Virus record (IMG/VR): IMGVR_UViG_3300020385_000069
Location: 1-22,242 of that record
Reading direction: 5' to 3' (one strand)
DNA length: 22,242 bases
DNA from: a virus
Shown in pieces: positions 13,257-21,737 of this stretch. The number at the start of each line of letters is the position of its first letter. The first letter of the stretch is position 1. The position numbers and the translations under genes were made by a program. Under the pieces are notes generated by a model. That model worked only from the letters and a program-made list of their open reading frames with translations, made no database searches and was not told where the DNA came from.

Positions 13257-13277
13257 AAGGAAACAAAAGGGGACTTT

Positions 13278-14618
13278 TTATTCGTATTTAATTTGAAAGT
13301 CTGCACTCACATCATCATCTTGATTTGGGATATGGCACACTATTTTGTATTCGTTTTTTTTAAGTGAATAAGACATTGAATCAATAATTGATGAAACCGG
13401 TTCTTGATTAGTTAGAAAGTTCATCCACAATTTATTATGCAACGAAATTGGGATTGGTTCGGGGTTGGTATTAAAAAACGTTCCCTCGAATCTTTTGACA
13501 AATTCACGATAGTCATTTATCATTTCTTGGGTGATAAGTTGGTCAATAGGTTTTACTGCATTTGGACTGATTCTTGTCACAAAATCGCCTAAAATCCTAC
13601 CATCGTGTTTTGAATTTTTAAGTGCGTTTGATAGTATATTATCCTTTGATTGGTAGAAATTTGAAATCACACTTGTAGTCCTTGACTTGTTTTCCATTAT
13701 CGCCGTTGACCTTGTTTGAACCGCCTCGGATATTTTTAGGTTGTCGATAAATATTTGATTGAAATTTGATGCATCAGATGTCAACATTATCGGCAAACTT
13801 AAACGAAAATCAACGTGAACGGTATTTGTGTAATCGCCAATGTTTAATGGGTCACCGGTCAATGAACCAACTGCTAATGGAGGAACGTTTAAGGTAAATT
13901 TTTGCCATTGATTGTGGTCTTGAACCCTTATAAAATTCCTTTCTTTTTTTACTGCCGGGTTTGTGTTATAAACCCAATCAGCCGTTTCCGCATCATAATC
14001 ATAGTCAATCACGGTTGAATTGTGAAAAAGAATATATTTTAATTCAAAAGCGATTTCCAAATCAAAATCAGCATCGGAATCAATAAAATATTCAAATTCA
14101 ATTTTTACATCACTTTTTTGTGGTACCGGTGCAATAGCGTTCACTTCCGATTCTGTAAAGGTACTTGTGTCACCGGTTGCCGTTCCTATCATACCAATTG
14201 CGGATGCCCTTGCGGTACTCATAGTCGATGCTGTGGTTGTTTGTGAATCTCTTGCATATACATTTTTACTCAATGGAAAAGCCACCGGATTACTCCCTTC
14301 TGCCGGACTTACGAAAGTCATACTTGCGGAATTAACCCATTTATATGAATTTGTACTTGTTGAGTACATAAAATGACTGTTCGGATGAACATCTTCAAAA
14401 GCATCAACCTTTGTAATATATTCCGCCTTTTTTATGGGAGTTAAATACTCAACAGTCATATCATTGCCAACCGGAATGACCTCATCCGGGGCGGTTAATA
14501 AAACATCCTCAACTAATGTTTCTAAATAAACCCCATCCTTGTCATATCTTTTGAATTGTATAAATTCCTGACCGGAGTTTCTTAATAAATCTATTTGTGC
14601 GTTTCTTATTGTTCCCAT
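13278..14618 (-). CDS. Putative baseplate/distal tail protein
   Basis: A 446-residue beta-rich protein, the last of the tail module. The N-terminal part starts MGTIRNAQIDLLRNSGQEF and continues with short strands; the middle (about 170-310) holds alternating hydrophobic strands such as KIEFEYFIDSDADFDLEIAF and QWQKFTLNVPPLAVG, resembling a jelly-roll or carbohydrate-binding fold; the C-terminal part contains MINDYREFVKRFEGTFFNT and ends with MSYSLKKNEYKIVCHIPNQ then DDDVSADFQIKYE. I recall that C-terminal pattern from tail proteins of Bacteroidetes phages, adjacent to the distal tail protein. It overlaps the upstream gene by one base (TAATG) and is followed by the operon terminator. Its role in the tail tip, possibly in receptor contact, is inferred from position. 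Confidence 0.7.
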   Translation of the reverse strand: MGTIRNAQIDLLRNSGQEFIQFKRYDKDGVYLETLVEDVLLTAPDEVIPVGNDMTVEYLTPIKKAEYITKVDAFEDVHPNSHFMYSTSTNSYKWVNSASMTFVSPAEGSNPVAFPLSKNVYARDSQTTTASTMSTARASAIGMIGTATGDTSTFTESEVNAIAPVPQKSDVKIEFEYFIDSDADFDLEIAFELKYILFHNSTVIDYDYDAETADWVYNTNPAVKKERNFIRVQDHNQWQKFTLNVPPLAVGSLTGDPLNIGDYTNTVHVDFRLSLPIMLTSDASNFNQIFIDNLKISEAVQTRSTAIMENKSRTTSVISNFYQSKDNILSNALKNSKHDGRILGDFVTRISPNAVKPIDQLITQEMINDYREFVKRFEGTFFNTNPEPIPISLHNKLWMNFLTNQEPVSSIIDSMSYSLKKNEYKIVCHIPNQDDDVSADFQIKYE

Positions 14619-16549
14619 TAGTAACTTGCAAATTGATAGCGTTCAACAACAAAGTCATCTTCTATTCTGACTGTAATTATGTAATTTGAGCCAAAACTAC
14701 TGATAACATCTTTTAAATCTTGTGGGTAGTCGTTTCTTGATGATATTTGTGGCATTGTATTAAAATTAATTCCCAAAGCCGTTGAATAGGATTGTTTATA
14801 TTGTGTAAAGAATCCGTTATTATTTATAAATGGTATTTCGTAAAAAGAATAAAATCCATTAGGTAAACTAAATACCGCATTATCAAAGTCGGGAGTTCTT
14901 GGGAATTTAAAAGTAGTAAATGCAAGTGGATCAGTTCCCGGAATTGTGGGATCATTATCATTATCTGAAACACGATAACCATAATCAAATGCACTACTGC
15001 CGGTTTGATTAGCCGGTACTAAATACCAAACCATTTTTGTTCCAACTTGCGCCCATCTCCAACTGTTTTGGTCGGAACCGTTTGATTGTCCGGCACCAAC
15101 TGAAATACCAAAATTTGATCTACTGAAATCAGTTGGCACTCTGTGGCTTGGCGCAAACAATCTGTTAGAACCTACTGATGAAATTTGATCAAGGATAAAC
15201 GATCTGTGTGTCCTTGAAAAATATCTTGCAACACCTTTCGCCCTTGATAGAGATTCAGTAATATTGTTGCCAAAGTAAACATTTATATAAGGTCTGACAT
15301 TATAAGGTGTGACAACAAATGCCCCCGGCGTAACTGATTGTTCCGGTGCGGCGTTAACGGCAATACCAACAAAAGCGGTAACCGATGTATTTGTGCCATT
15401 ACTTGCGGTGAAAGTGAAAAAGTCAATACCAACAAAATCCGTGTTTGGTGTAAAAGTCACGGTTGACCCGCTTATTGATGTAGAACCAAAAGTTACATCA
15501 TCAACGATTGACCAAGTAAGCGATAACCCATCAGCATCAAATCCGTTGAGTTCTATTGTAGCCGGTATGTTTTCGGTAGTGGTTATATGTATATTTTGAA
15601 CAATCGGAGTTGAAACCGTTGTTTCTTGTGATTGATAAATCCTATTGTCAAGCAAATTGGAATTGCTCATAATATACCAACGCCCTTGACTTTGGAATAT
15701 TCTTGAGTTGACTGATTTTAAAATTTTAACTAATAAATCCTTGGCATTTAAGTTTAGATTTGAATTTGTTAAAACACCATATTCAAAAAGTTCAATATCG
15801 TTTAATATGGTTTTATCATCTGAATCCAAAAACCCTTGACCCCTTATTGAATTGGCAACAAATATGTCAAAATCAAGTCCGGTGTTTTGCAGTATTTTAT
15901 AAACATAGTAAAACGCCTGATCAAAATTGGATTGCGTTGTTTGACTTGGTGATGACCCACTTAATACAATATTGGAGTTCGGTGCATCATAACCATCCAA
16001 AAGACCGAGTCCATCGGATGCCACTAATTTAATCGGATATGGCGTTGTGGTAAATGCCTCTTGAAATCTATCTACAACAATAAAGCCTTCCCAATAAAAT
16101 TCAAATCCTTGACCGGATGGATCATCCCAATCAACTGCGGATGTTTGCCATTGGTCAGTAATTGAATCCCAAAGTGGTGATCCACTTACATCACCGGTTG
16201 AAATTTGTACTTTATATTCTCTTTCATCCGCCTCATACCAATTGTCGTAATTTGTTCCGGATGTTGCAGTTGATTCATCCCATTCAAATTCGCTTAAATT
16301 CCAATTTTCATCAAGTTCATCCCAACCGGTTCCACCGGTTGATTCAGTTACGAAAAGATTTATTTCGCAAGTTGATCCGATTATTGGATTGTAAAAATCA
16401 TCATTGTTGTCCCATTTAATTACTACCGGGTTGTCTGTTCCAATAAGCGGAAAAACTGCCCCGGAATAGTTTTTTTGTAGAATTGAAAGTTTCCGAGGAT
16501 TATTGTAAACATCGGAAAACAACAAAGAAAACTTCTCGCCGTATGCCAT
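14618..16549 (-). CDS. Distal tail/baseplate hub-like protein with inserted Ig-like domain
   Basis: A 643-residue protein directly after the tape measure gene. The N-terminal part (FSLLFSDVYNNPRKLSI, 7-23; DNPVVIKWDNNDDFYNPIIG, 39-58; FEFYWEGFIVVDRFQEAF, 149-166; PYPIKLVASDGLGLLDGY, 170-187) matches the distal tail proteins I recall from Bacteroidetes phages. Two Trp motifs with W at 76/83/90 and 127/134/141 lie in this half. Residues 318-401 form a separate bacterial Ig/cadherin-like domain: TTTENIPATIELNGFDADGL, then SGSTVTFTPNTDFVGIDFFT and TASNGTNTSVTAFVGIAVNA. Such domains in phage tails are thought to bind cell-surface glycans. The C-terminal 240 residues are beta-rich with no family I recognise. 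Start and stop both overlap neighbours by one base (TAATG). Confidence 0.78.
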   Translation of the reverse strand: MAYGEKFSLLFSDVYNNPRKLSILQKNYSGAVFPLIGTDNPVVIKWDNNDDFYNPIIGSTCEINLFVTESTGGTGWDELDENWNLSEFEWDESTATSGTNYDNWYEADEREYKVQISTGDVSGSPLWDSITDQWQTSAVDWDDPSGQGFEFYWEGFIVVDRFQEAFTTTPYPIKLVASDGLGLLDGYDAPNSNIVLSGSSPSQTTQSNFDQAFYYVYKILQNTGLDFDIFVANSIRGQGFLDSDDKTILNDIELFEYGVLTNSNLNLNAKDLLVKILKSVNSRIFQSQGRWYIMSNSNLLDNRIYQSQETTVSTPIVQNIHITTTENIPATIELNGFDADGLSLTWSIVDDVTFGSTSISGSTVTFTPNTDFVGIDFFTFTASNGTNTSVTAFVGIAVNAAPEQSVTPGAFVVTPYNVRPYINVYFGNNITESLSRAKGVARYFSRTHRSFILDQISSVGSNRLFAPSHRVPTDFSRSNFGISVGAGQSNGSDQNSWRWAQVGTKMVWYLVPANQTGSSAFDYGYRVSDNDNDPTIPGTDPLAFTTFKFPRTPDFDNAVFSLPNGFYSFYEIPFINNNGFFTQYKQSYSTALGINFNTMPQISSRNDYPQDLKDVISSFGSNYIITVRIEDDFVVERYQFASY

Positions 16550-18489
16550 TATAAAATTCTTGTTCTGTTCCTATCGGCTCTCTGTAATGCCAAGACCAAA
16601 TCTTGACCCTCTAACTTAAAGCCTCCGGTAATATTTACATTTGTTTGACCTCCGCCAATCATTGATTTTAATTTATCAAGGGGGGCGATCACTTCGGGGT
16701 TTGACCTTGCACCGGGATATTCACCCATCAGTCCAAGAGTTGGTGATGATACAATCCCACCGTTTGCGAATGCCGTAACGCCTCCACTTTGCATTTTTCC
16801 GGCTAAACCTTTGATTATAGTACCCAATGCAATAGCGGCAAGACCGGCGGCGGCACCAACAATCGGAATTGCAAATGTTTTCGCCAAATTTGATGCGGCA
16901 ACTGCGGCGGCACCCATTTGGATGATCAAATCACCTATTATTGATAAAATAGTTTTGCTTAAATCTGCAAAAACATTACCACCGGAAACCAATGCTTGAC
17001 CAAACGTTTCGGCAATTGTTGAACCTATTTGATTAAAATCAATGGTGAATTGATCCTTTAACGATTTAGATTGTTTTTTTAATCCACTAAAATCCGTTTT
17101 TATTTTTTCAAAATTAAATCCAAATGCCGCTTTTTTGCTTGGGTCAAATAAAGAAACTAATCTTTTACCTGAAAATTCCTTAACGGATTCAACTTCTTTT
17201 CGAGTTTGTTGAATCGTATTATTAGACTTTTCTTGTTCTTTATTGTTTTCGGCAATTGCCTTTGTTTCTTTTTCGGTTTCTTTTTTATTTTCTTTCTTAG
17301 TGTTTAAAAGTTTTAATTCATTTTTTGTTGCCTCTTTTATCGCTTTAGATTGCTCATCAAATTTTTTATTTATTGAATCTATGTCGGCACTAAAACCCTT
17401 GCTTAAAACCTCTCTAAATATTGAACCAAGGCGATTTACTTGTCCACCTAAAAGTTCAAATTTTTCCTTTGCTTTAATTAAAAATACATTTAATTTATTT
17501 TGCAGAAAAACCCTTAAACGTTCACCGGCTTCGACTATATCATCAAAATATACAATTAAAGATGATATTGCTATAATTGCAATCGCTATCGGTGCAGAAA
17601 TTGAACCAATCGCCGTTGCGATACTTCCAATAACAATAAGCAAAGGGGGTAGTATTGCCGCTAATCCGGCAAACTTTAAAATGCTTTCTTTTATTTTAGG
17701 GGATAATTCTTTTAATTTTTTAATTAATTCATTCCCCTTTATAACTAATTTCGTAAAAAATGGTAATATAATTTCACCAAATACACTTCCAAGTTCTTTC
17801 AATCCTTGACTAAACATCCTCATTTGGTTTGCCGCACCACCGGAAGTCCTCGCAAAATCACCTTGAGAATTTGCCGTTTTTGACATTATAAATTCATAAC
17901 GCAAAGCAACCTTTTCGGCTTGAGTCATCTTCTTGATGCTCTTTGTCATTCCTTTGTCAATAGCAAATTGTTGCAAATTCACTTCAGTCATAACAATACC
18001 AAGTCTTTTCAAAGATTCAGTTTCACCGGTAAACACCCCCGCCAATGCCGTGGTGACTTCTTCAATATTTATGTTTTTAAAAGATGCTAAATCACCGGCA
18101 AGTCCGGTCAAAGAAATAGACATTTTAGCCGCCTCGGCAGTTGACAATCCCATTGATGTGGACATATCTCCAAAAAGTGCCGCCATATCCAACGCCTGAC
18201 CTCTTGCAATACCAAAACTTTGTAAAGTAGTTTTTGCAAAATCCCTAACCTCTTGTGAAGAACCTTTGAAAGCAACATCAACTTTGTTCAATGATTCATC
18301 GGTGTCAGATGCGAGTTTAATCATAGCCGCACCGGCAAGACCGATGGGTAAAGTTAATCTTGTTGAAAGCCGAGTTCCAATGTCGGTTGTCTGCCTTCCA
18401 AATGCTTTTAATTTCGATGATGCTGATGAAAGTGATTTATTTAATCCTTTTGCATCCCCATTTATTATTACTTCTAAAATGCTTGCCAT
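16549..18489 (-). CDS. Tail tape measure protein
   Basis: A 646-residue tape measure protein, which fixes tail length and passes into the host with the DNA. The N-terminal 55-250 region matches the phage minor tail/tape measure family: LASDTDESLNKVDVAFKGSS (59-78), GIARGQALDMAALFGDMSTS (93-112), KMSISLTGLAGDLASF (122-137), LAGVFTGETESLKRLGI (149-165). Hydrophobic segments at about 272-315 and 525-565 could insert into the host membrane, and a Lys/Glu-rich coiled coil spans 370-440. The C-terminus has FANGGIVSSPTLGLMGEYPG and SNPEVIAPLDKL (574-606), a usual ending. By the rule of about 0.15 nm per residue the tail would be roughly 95-100 nm. It follows the chaperone gene by 17 nt and has TAAATTTG 4 nt before its ATG. 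Confidence 0.93.
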   Translation of the reverse strand: MASILEVIINGDAKGLNKSLSSASSKLKAFGRQTTDIGTRLSTRLTLPIGLAGAAMIKLASDTDESLNKVDVAFKGSSQEVRDFAKTTLQSFGIARGQALDMAALFGDMSTSMGLSTAEAAKMSISLTGLAGDLASFKNINIEEVTTALAGVFTGETESLKRLGIVMTEVNLQQFAIDKGMTKSIKKMTQAEKVALRYEFIMSKTANSQGDFARTSGGAANQMRMFSQGLKELGSVFGEIILPFFTKLVIKGNELIKKLKELSPKIKESILKFAGLAAILPPLLIVIGSIATAIGSISAPIAIAIIAISSLIVYFDDIVEAGERLRVFLQNKLNVFLIKAKEKFELLGGQVNRLGSIFREVLSKGFSADIDSINKKFDEQSKAIKEATKNELKLLNTKKENKKETEKETKAIAENNKEQEKSNNTIQQTRKEVESVKEFSGKRLVSLFDPSKKAAFGFNFEKIKTDFSGLKKQSKSLKDQFTIDFNQIGSTIAETFGQALVSGGNVFADLSKTILSIIGDLIIQMGAAAVAASNLAKTFAIPIVGAAAGLAAIALGTIIKGLAGKMQSGGVTAFANGGIVSSPTLGLMGEYPGARSNPEVIAPLDKLKSMIGGGQTNVNITGGFKLEGQDLVLALQRADRNRTRIL

Positions 18490-18506
18490 AATGCAAATTT
18501 AACAAT

Positions 18507-19228
18507 TTAAAAAACAACCTCCTTTGGAATGTCTTTCATTGATTCCAATAAATCTTCAAATTCTTTTAATTTCTCAGGGGTTGACCTTGGAACGTTCTTT
18601 TTGAGATAAACATCTTGCGGCAAAGGAAACAAATCCGGGGGTTTTATTGTTTGGCTTTTCTTGGTGCAATTTACGTTATGGATAAGTGTTGCCAAATATC
18701 TTAAACGTTCCCATTCAAGGTTTTGTTTGATGATATGGCTTTCACCCAATAGTTGGTTTTCCTTCCAAGTGTTTATCCAAAAATCACCCGGCGCAATACC
18801 GCATTGTCCAATAAAATAATCAGCTAATGAATCCCAAGTTATTTGCTCGGATTCGCTTGTGTTTTTTTTTCCTCGGTGGGGTTTCTTTGAATCCCCATAT
18901 TTAAGTCGTTCCCAAGGATTCGAGATTCAGTCATTGCCGTGACAATCTTTTCAAGTTCATTGGCATCAACATCCTCTAACCACGCACCGACTTTAAATTT
19001 ATTATAGTCAATTTCGTTGCCTTGTTCTTGGTCGTTTGCTAATAAACCACAATAAATAATTTCTCGAATTACACTCAATGATATTCCACCTTCAAAGATA
19101 TTCCCTAATTGGTCAAGTGAAATGTTTAATTCATCGGTGAATGCACTCCAAAAGTTCATTGAAAAGTGCATAGTCCTATTTTTACCACCAATTTTTAGGT
19201 CGTGGTAACCCCTCCTTTTGTTCCCCAT
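18507..19228 (-). CDS. Frameshifted tail assembly chaperone fusion (gpGT-like)
   Basis: The second frame downstream of the gpG-like gene is open without a start codon of its own. A -1 slip on the A9 run at 18862-18870 (codons GAA AAA AAA, then re-reading the last A as AAC ACA AGC) joins residue K122 of the first frame to NTSESEQITWDSLADYFIGQ and on to the stop at 18507. The fusion is 240 residues: 122 from the first frame and 118 from the second. The second part contains GIAPGDFWINTW, a segment found in the T part of such chaperones, and a Pro-rich helical end (PPDLFPLPQ). Lambda gpG/gpGT work this way: the short and long forms bind the tape measure protein during tail assembly. The coordinates span both frames, so the CDS is two overlapping segments, 19228-18863 and 18863-18507. 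Confidence 0.85.
18839..19228 (-). CDS. Tail assembly chaperone, short form (gpG-like)
   Basis: A 129-residue helical protein ending at TAA 18839, located between the tail tube gene and the tape measure gene, the standard position for the lambda gpG class. The body has HFSMNFWSAFTDELNISLDQ (21-40), ISLSVIREIIYCGLLAND (49-66), and a C-terminal region (ITAM-like KIVTAMTESRIL, 94-105) before a hydrophilic tail (NPTEEKKTQANPSK). The tail contains the slippery A-run used for the frameshift to the long form. It begins 12 nt after the tail tube stop. This is the major, unshifted product; it would coat the tape measure protein before tube polymerisation. Function is by position, helix content and the frameshift. 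Confidence 0.85.
   Translation of the reverse strand: MGNKRRGYHDLKIGGKNRTMHFSMNFWSAFTDELNISLDQLGNIFEGGISLSVIREIIYCGLLANDQEQGNEIDYNKFKVGAWLEDVDANELEKIVTAMTESRILGNDLNMGIQRNPTEEKKTQANPSK
18862..18870 (-). other. Programmed -1 frameshift site (A9)
   Basis: Nine consecutive A residues on the minus strand, read in the zero frame as GAA AAA AAA ACA, contain the A-AAA-AAA heptamer that allows tandem -1 slippage. The -1 frame opens directly into the second chaperone reading frame, and the zero-frame stop is only 7 codons later. No strong downstream hairpin or pseudoknot is obvious by eye. Confidence 0.8.
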
Positions 19229-19240
19229 TATGTATTAAAA

Positions 19241-19663
19241 TTACGAGTTGACCGCAGTTGTGATTGTTCCGGTAGTCACGATTGTACCTGAATAGGTAAC
19301 CGCACTTTCCATTTCGCCACTTGTTTCAATTGAAGTGATAAATCCTTCACCTGAAAAAACAGTATCTCCGCTTGTTGTTGTTCCAAAAGACCAATCGATT
19401 TTTGAACGGTTTTCCATTAGCGTAGCCATTGCCGGTACGTTTGTGGTATCCGTATAATCAACAAGACCTTCAAAGCTAATTTCTCCGCTTCTAAGTCCTC
19501 CAATTACCTCTTGATAACCTGCTGAGTCTTTGCTTGTTGCCTCCGGGGCATCCATAGACAACGAAAGAGATGCACTCGTTGAGTGACCGATAGTTGCTAA
19601 AGTACCGCCATCAGCGATGAATTTTAATAATAAATTTGTTCCGTTGTAAACAGTAGATGCCAT
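19241..19663 (-). CDS. Major tail tube protein (TP901-1-like)
   Basis: A 140-residue beta-rich protein matching phage tail tube proteins of the TP901-1/Phage_tail_2 type: GTNLLLKFIADGGTLATIGH (8-27), LSMDAPEATSKDSAGYQEVI (35-54), GGLRSGEISFEGLVDY (55-70), GDTVFSGEGFITSIETSGEM (98-117) and AVTYSGTIVTTGTITT (120-135). It forms the stacked hexameric rings of the tail tube. It is followed 12 nt later by the chaperone gene, as expected. The length is typical. No C-terminal Ig-like decoration is present, in contrast to many tube proteins. The start ATG at 19663 lies after a TATATTTG element, consistent with separate strong expression of this abundant protein. Confidence 0.92.
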   Translation of the reverse strand: MASTVYNGTNLLLKFIADGGTLATIGHSTSASLSLSMDAPEATSKDSAGYQEVIGGLRSGEISFEGLVDYTDTTNVPAMATLMENRSKIDWSFGTTTSGDTVFSGEGFITSIETSGEMESAVTYSGTIVTTGTITTAVNS

Positions 19664-19679
19664 AATTCTTTATTTTTTA

Positions 19680-19687
19680 CAAATATA
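19680..19687 (-). promoter_or_regulatory. Candidate Bacteroidetes -7 element upstream of tail tube gene
   Basis: The minus strand reads TATATTTG, a full TAnnTTTG match, 16 nt before the tail tube ATG and in a 43-nt gap, large for this genome. No TTTG is found at the expected upstream distance. Spacing to the start codon is nearly the same as for the element ahead of the portal gene (17 nt). Confidence 0.35.
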
Positions 19688-19706
19688 ATACTTTTTAATT
19701 TTTCTT

Positions 19707-21737
19707 TTAATTTATTACTTCTGCATAAAGTTTAAAAACTTCATCGCCTTCTAATGCTCTGTTAAAAATCCTTACTTGATCCATTAATCCATCAAAATAA
19801 AGTGTTCCATTTTGTCTTCCAATACGACAATTATCACTTTGTCCATAAGGTGTTTGTGTAGTTGTACCTAATAAGTTACCATTTAAAAACACCTCAACAT
19901 TTACCGCAGAGCCAAAACTTCCTAATGAGTAAGAGGATGCAAAACCTGTCATATTTACAACAATATGATTGTATTGGCTTGTCCAAGTTGTTGAATTAAT
20001 TAAGGTGCTTTGTCCTGCCGTGTTTTGTGTTAATGAATCAGAACCCGAGCCATAAGCATAAGAAACTAAAATTCCGTTTCTATTGTTAATCATATAAATA
20101 GGTCTTGAACCTCCGAGAGTATCGGCTTTTGCCCAAAAAGAAATGCTTGCATCATTACTATTTAAAGACAATGGAGTTTGTATATAATCATTCGACCCAT
20201 CAAAACTTGCTGAATAAGTACCAAATAATGCATCCGTTGTTGTAAAAGTTGCACCATAGTTTGTTCCGTTATTTGACCCGGTACTATCATTGGCATTGTT
20301 TTCCATTTTGTAAAAAGCAATTTCATTGCCATCACCAAAAGGATTGGATGCGTTTTTAGTTATGTATGCTTGTTTTTCATTTTCGAATAAATAATCAATG
20401 TTTGATGGGCTTAATACAGAACTAAAAATGCGGACTTGGTCTATACTACAATCAGGCAGCCAAGAAGTAAAAAGAGCCCCGCCCGTAGCATACATCTGAC
20501 CAATAGTGAATGGATTAGTTGTTGCCACTCTTGTTACGGTTAACGTTTGAGTAGTTTCAAGTGAACCATTAATAAAAATTTGTACTGTATTTCCTGACAT
20601 TGTTACGGCACAATGAACCCAAAGACCCGTGTTTACATTGGAAGTACTTGAAACTGTCGGATTATCAACAGTTGAAGCGTTGCCGGTTTTTATAGCTAAT
20701 TTATTAGATTGTAAAGCTATCTGTAAGTTGCCCCAATAGCTTGTATATCCTTCACCCATTAATGCTTGCGTGCTTGTTTCTGTTGATTTTAACCAAAAAG
20801 AAATAGTTACGGTCGATAGAGATGGTTTTGATGCATTAGAAACCTCTATTCGACTACTTCCATTAAACACCGCAGCAGCCCCAAATCTTCCAAATTCATA
20901 AGTAACATTTGTTTCAGTACCATCATAGGCAGTAACGCCCATCGATTCTTTTGCATCAGAATCAAGATTGTAGTTAGCAATGCATCCAAATAAATGACTT
21001 TGGGTTGTTCCGGTGTAAACACAAGCGGTCTCAGTATAAAGTGTGTCCATTTGTGATTCAGTCAAAGCCGAAGTAAAAAATCTTACTTGGTCAATGTCAC
21101 CGTTAAATATGTATCCCACCGTTGTTGCATAATAACCAACTTGAATAAATTTAGCATTTTTAGTTCCTGAGTTTAATGTATGATTTATATCAGGGGTATT
21201 ATTTCCATCTATAAATAACTTTTGTGTGTTATCACTTGTGTTATTTATTAAAACGAGGTTATGCCAATTTCCGTCATTTACTACGGTAGTTCCCGAAGTA
21301 AAACTTCCCCCACCCGAAAAACTGTTTCCAATATTGAGAGTTCCATTTGCATTTGTTTGAACATAAAAGGCATATTTTACACCATCATAATCATTTATAA
21401 TCGCTTTGGCTGATGTTACGGTAGTTTTAATCCATAATGAAATACTAAAAGTAACTCTTGCAGTTGCATTATTCCCTATCCCACCATCTGCAATTGATAT
21501 ACTGCTATTAGTACCATTAAATCTTGCACCCCAATTTATTTGCCCATCAATTCCGAACTCAACGTTGGTACTCGTGCCTGAGTAATCAGTAGTCGCATCC
21601 GGGGCGGTACTTGCATCATAATCCAAAGAATATAATGCAACGCCGTGTCCATCATCAAAAATGTCTGTTGTGTCAGTTGTACAAGATGGTGTAACCCCTC
21701 CTGAGCCGGTAGTAATTAATCTTTTGCCTATGCTCAT
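19707..21737 (-). CDS. Triple LamG-domain surface protein (putative receptor binding)
   Basis: A 676-residue protein with a short N-terminal anchor (MSIGKRLITTGSGGVTPSCT) followed by three tandem concanavalin A/LamG-type modules at about 30-236, 248-455 and 468-676. Each shows the family pattern: an opening with a strand such as IANYNLDSDAKES or IAFYKMENNANDSTG, then RFNGTNSSISI, VFNGSSRIEVS or SFDGSNDYIQ, a strand with ISFWLKS or ISFWAKA, and a closing IDQVRFF/IDQVRIF/MDQVRIF with ALxxxxxxxLY-like ends. LamG domains usually bind glycans, so the protein probably decorates the virion and contacts the host or its polysaccharide. It precedes the tail tube gene by 43 nt and starts with an ATGA overlap with the upstream gene. 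Whether it sits on tail or head is not clear from position. Confidence 0.85.
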   Translation of the reverse strand: MSIGKRLITTGSGGVTPSCTTDTTDIFDDGHGVALYSLDYDASTAPDATTDYSGTSTNVEFGIDGQINWGARFNGTNSSISIADGGIGNNATARVTFSISLWIKTTVTSAKAIINDYDGVKYAFYVQTNANGTLNIGNSFSGGGSFTSGTTVVNDGNWHNLVLINNTSDNTQKLFIDGNNTPDINHTLNSGTKNAKFIQVGYYATTVGYIFNGDIDQVRFFTSALTESQMDTLYTETACVYTGTTQSHLFGCIANYNLDSDAKESMGVTAYDGTETNVTYEFGRFGAAAVFNGSSRIEVSNASKPSLSTVTISFWLKSTETSTQALMGEGYTSYWGNLQIALQSNKLAIKTGNASTVDNPTVSSTSNVNTGLWVHCAVTMSGNTVQIFINGSLETTQTLTVTRVATTNPFTIGQMYATGGALFTSWLPDCSIDQVRIFSSVLSPSNIDYLFENEKQAYITKNASNPFGDGNEIAFYKMENNANDSTGSNNGTNYGATFTTTDALFGTYSASFDGSNDYIQTPLSLNSNDASISFWAKADTLGGSRPIYMINNRNGILVSYAYGSGSDSLTQNTAGQSTLINSTTWTSQYNHIVVNMTGFASSYSLGSFGSAVNVEVFLNGNLLGTTTQTPYGQSDNCRIGRQNGTLYFDGLMDQVRIFNRALEGDEVFKLYAEVIN

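Noticed and set aside
17243-17809. 188-residue open frame on the plus strand with hydrophobic start
   Set aside because: It is antisense to the Lys/Glu-rich part of the tape measure gene; its Phe/Ser-rich hydrophobic look is produced by reversing Lys/Glu codons.
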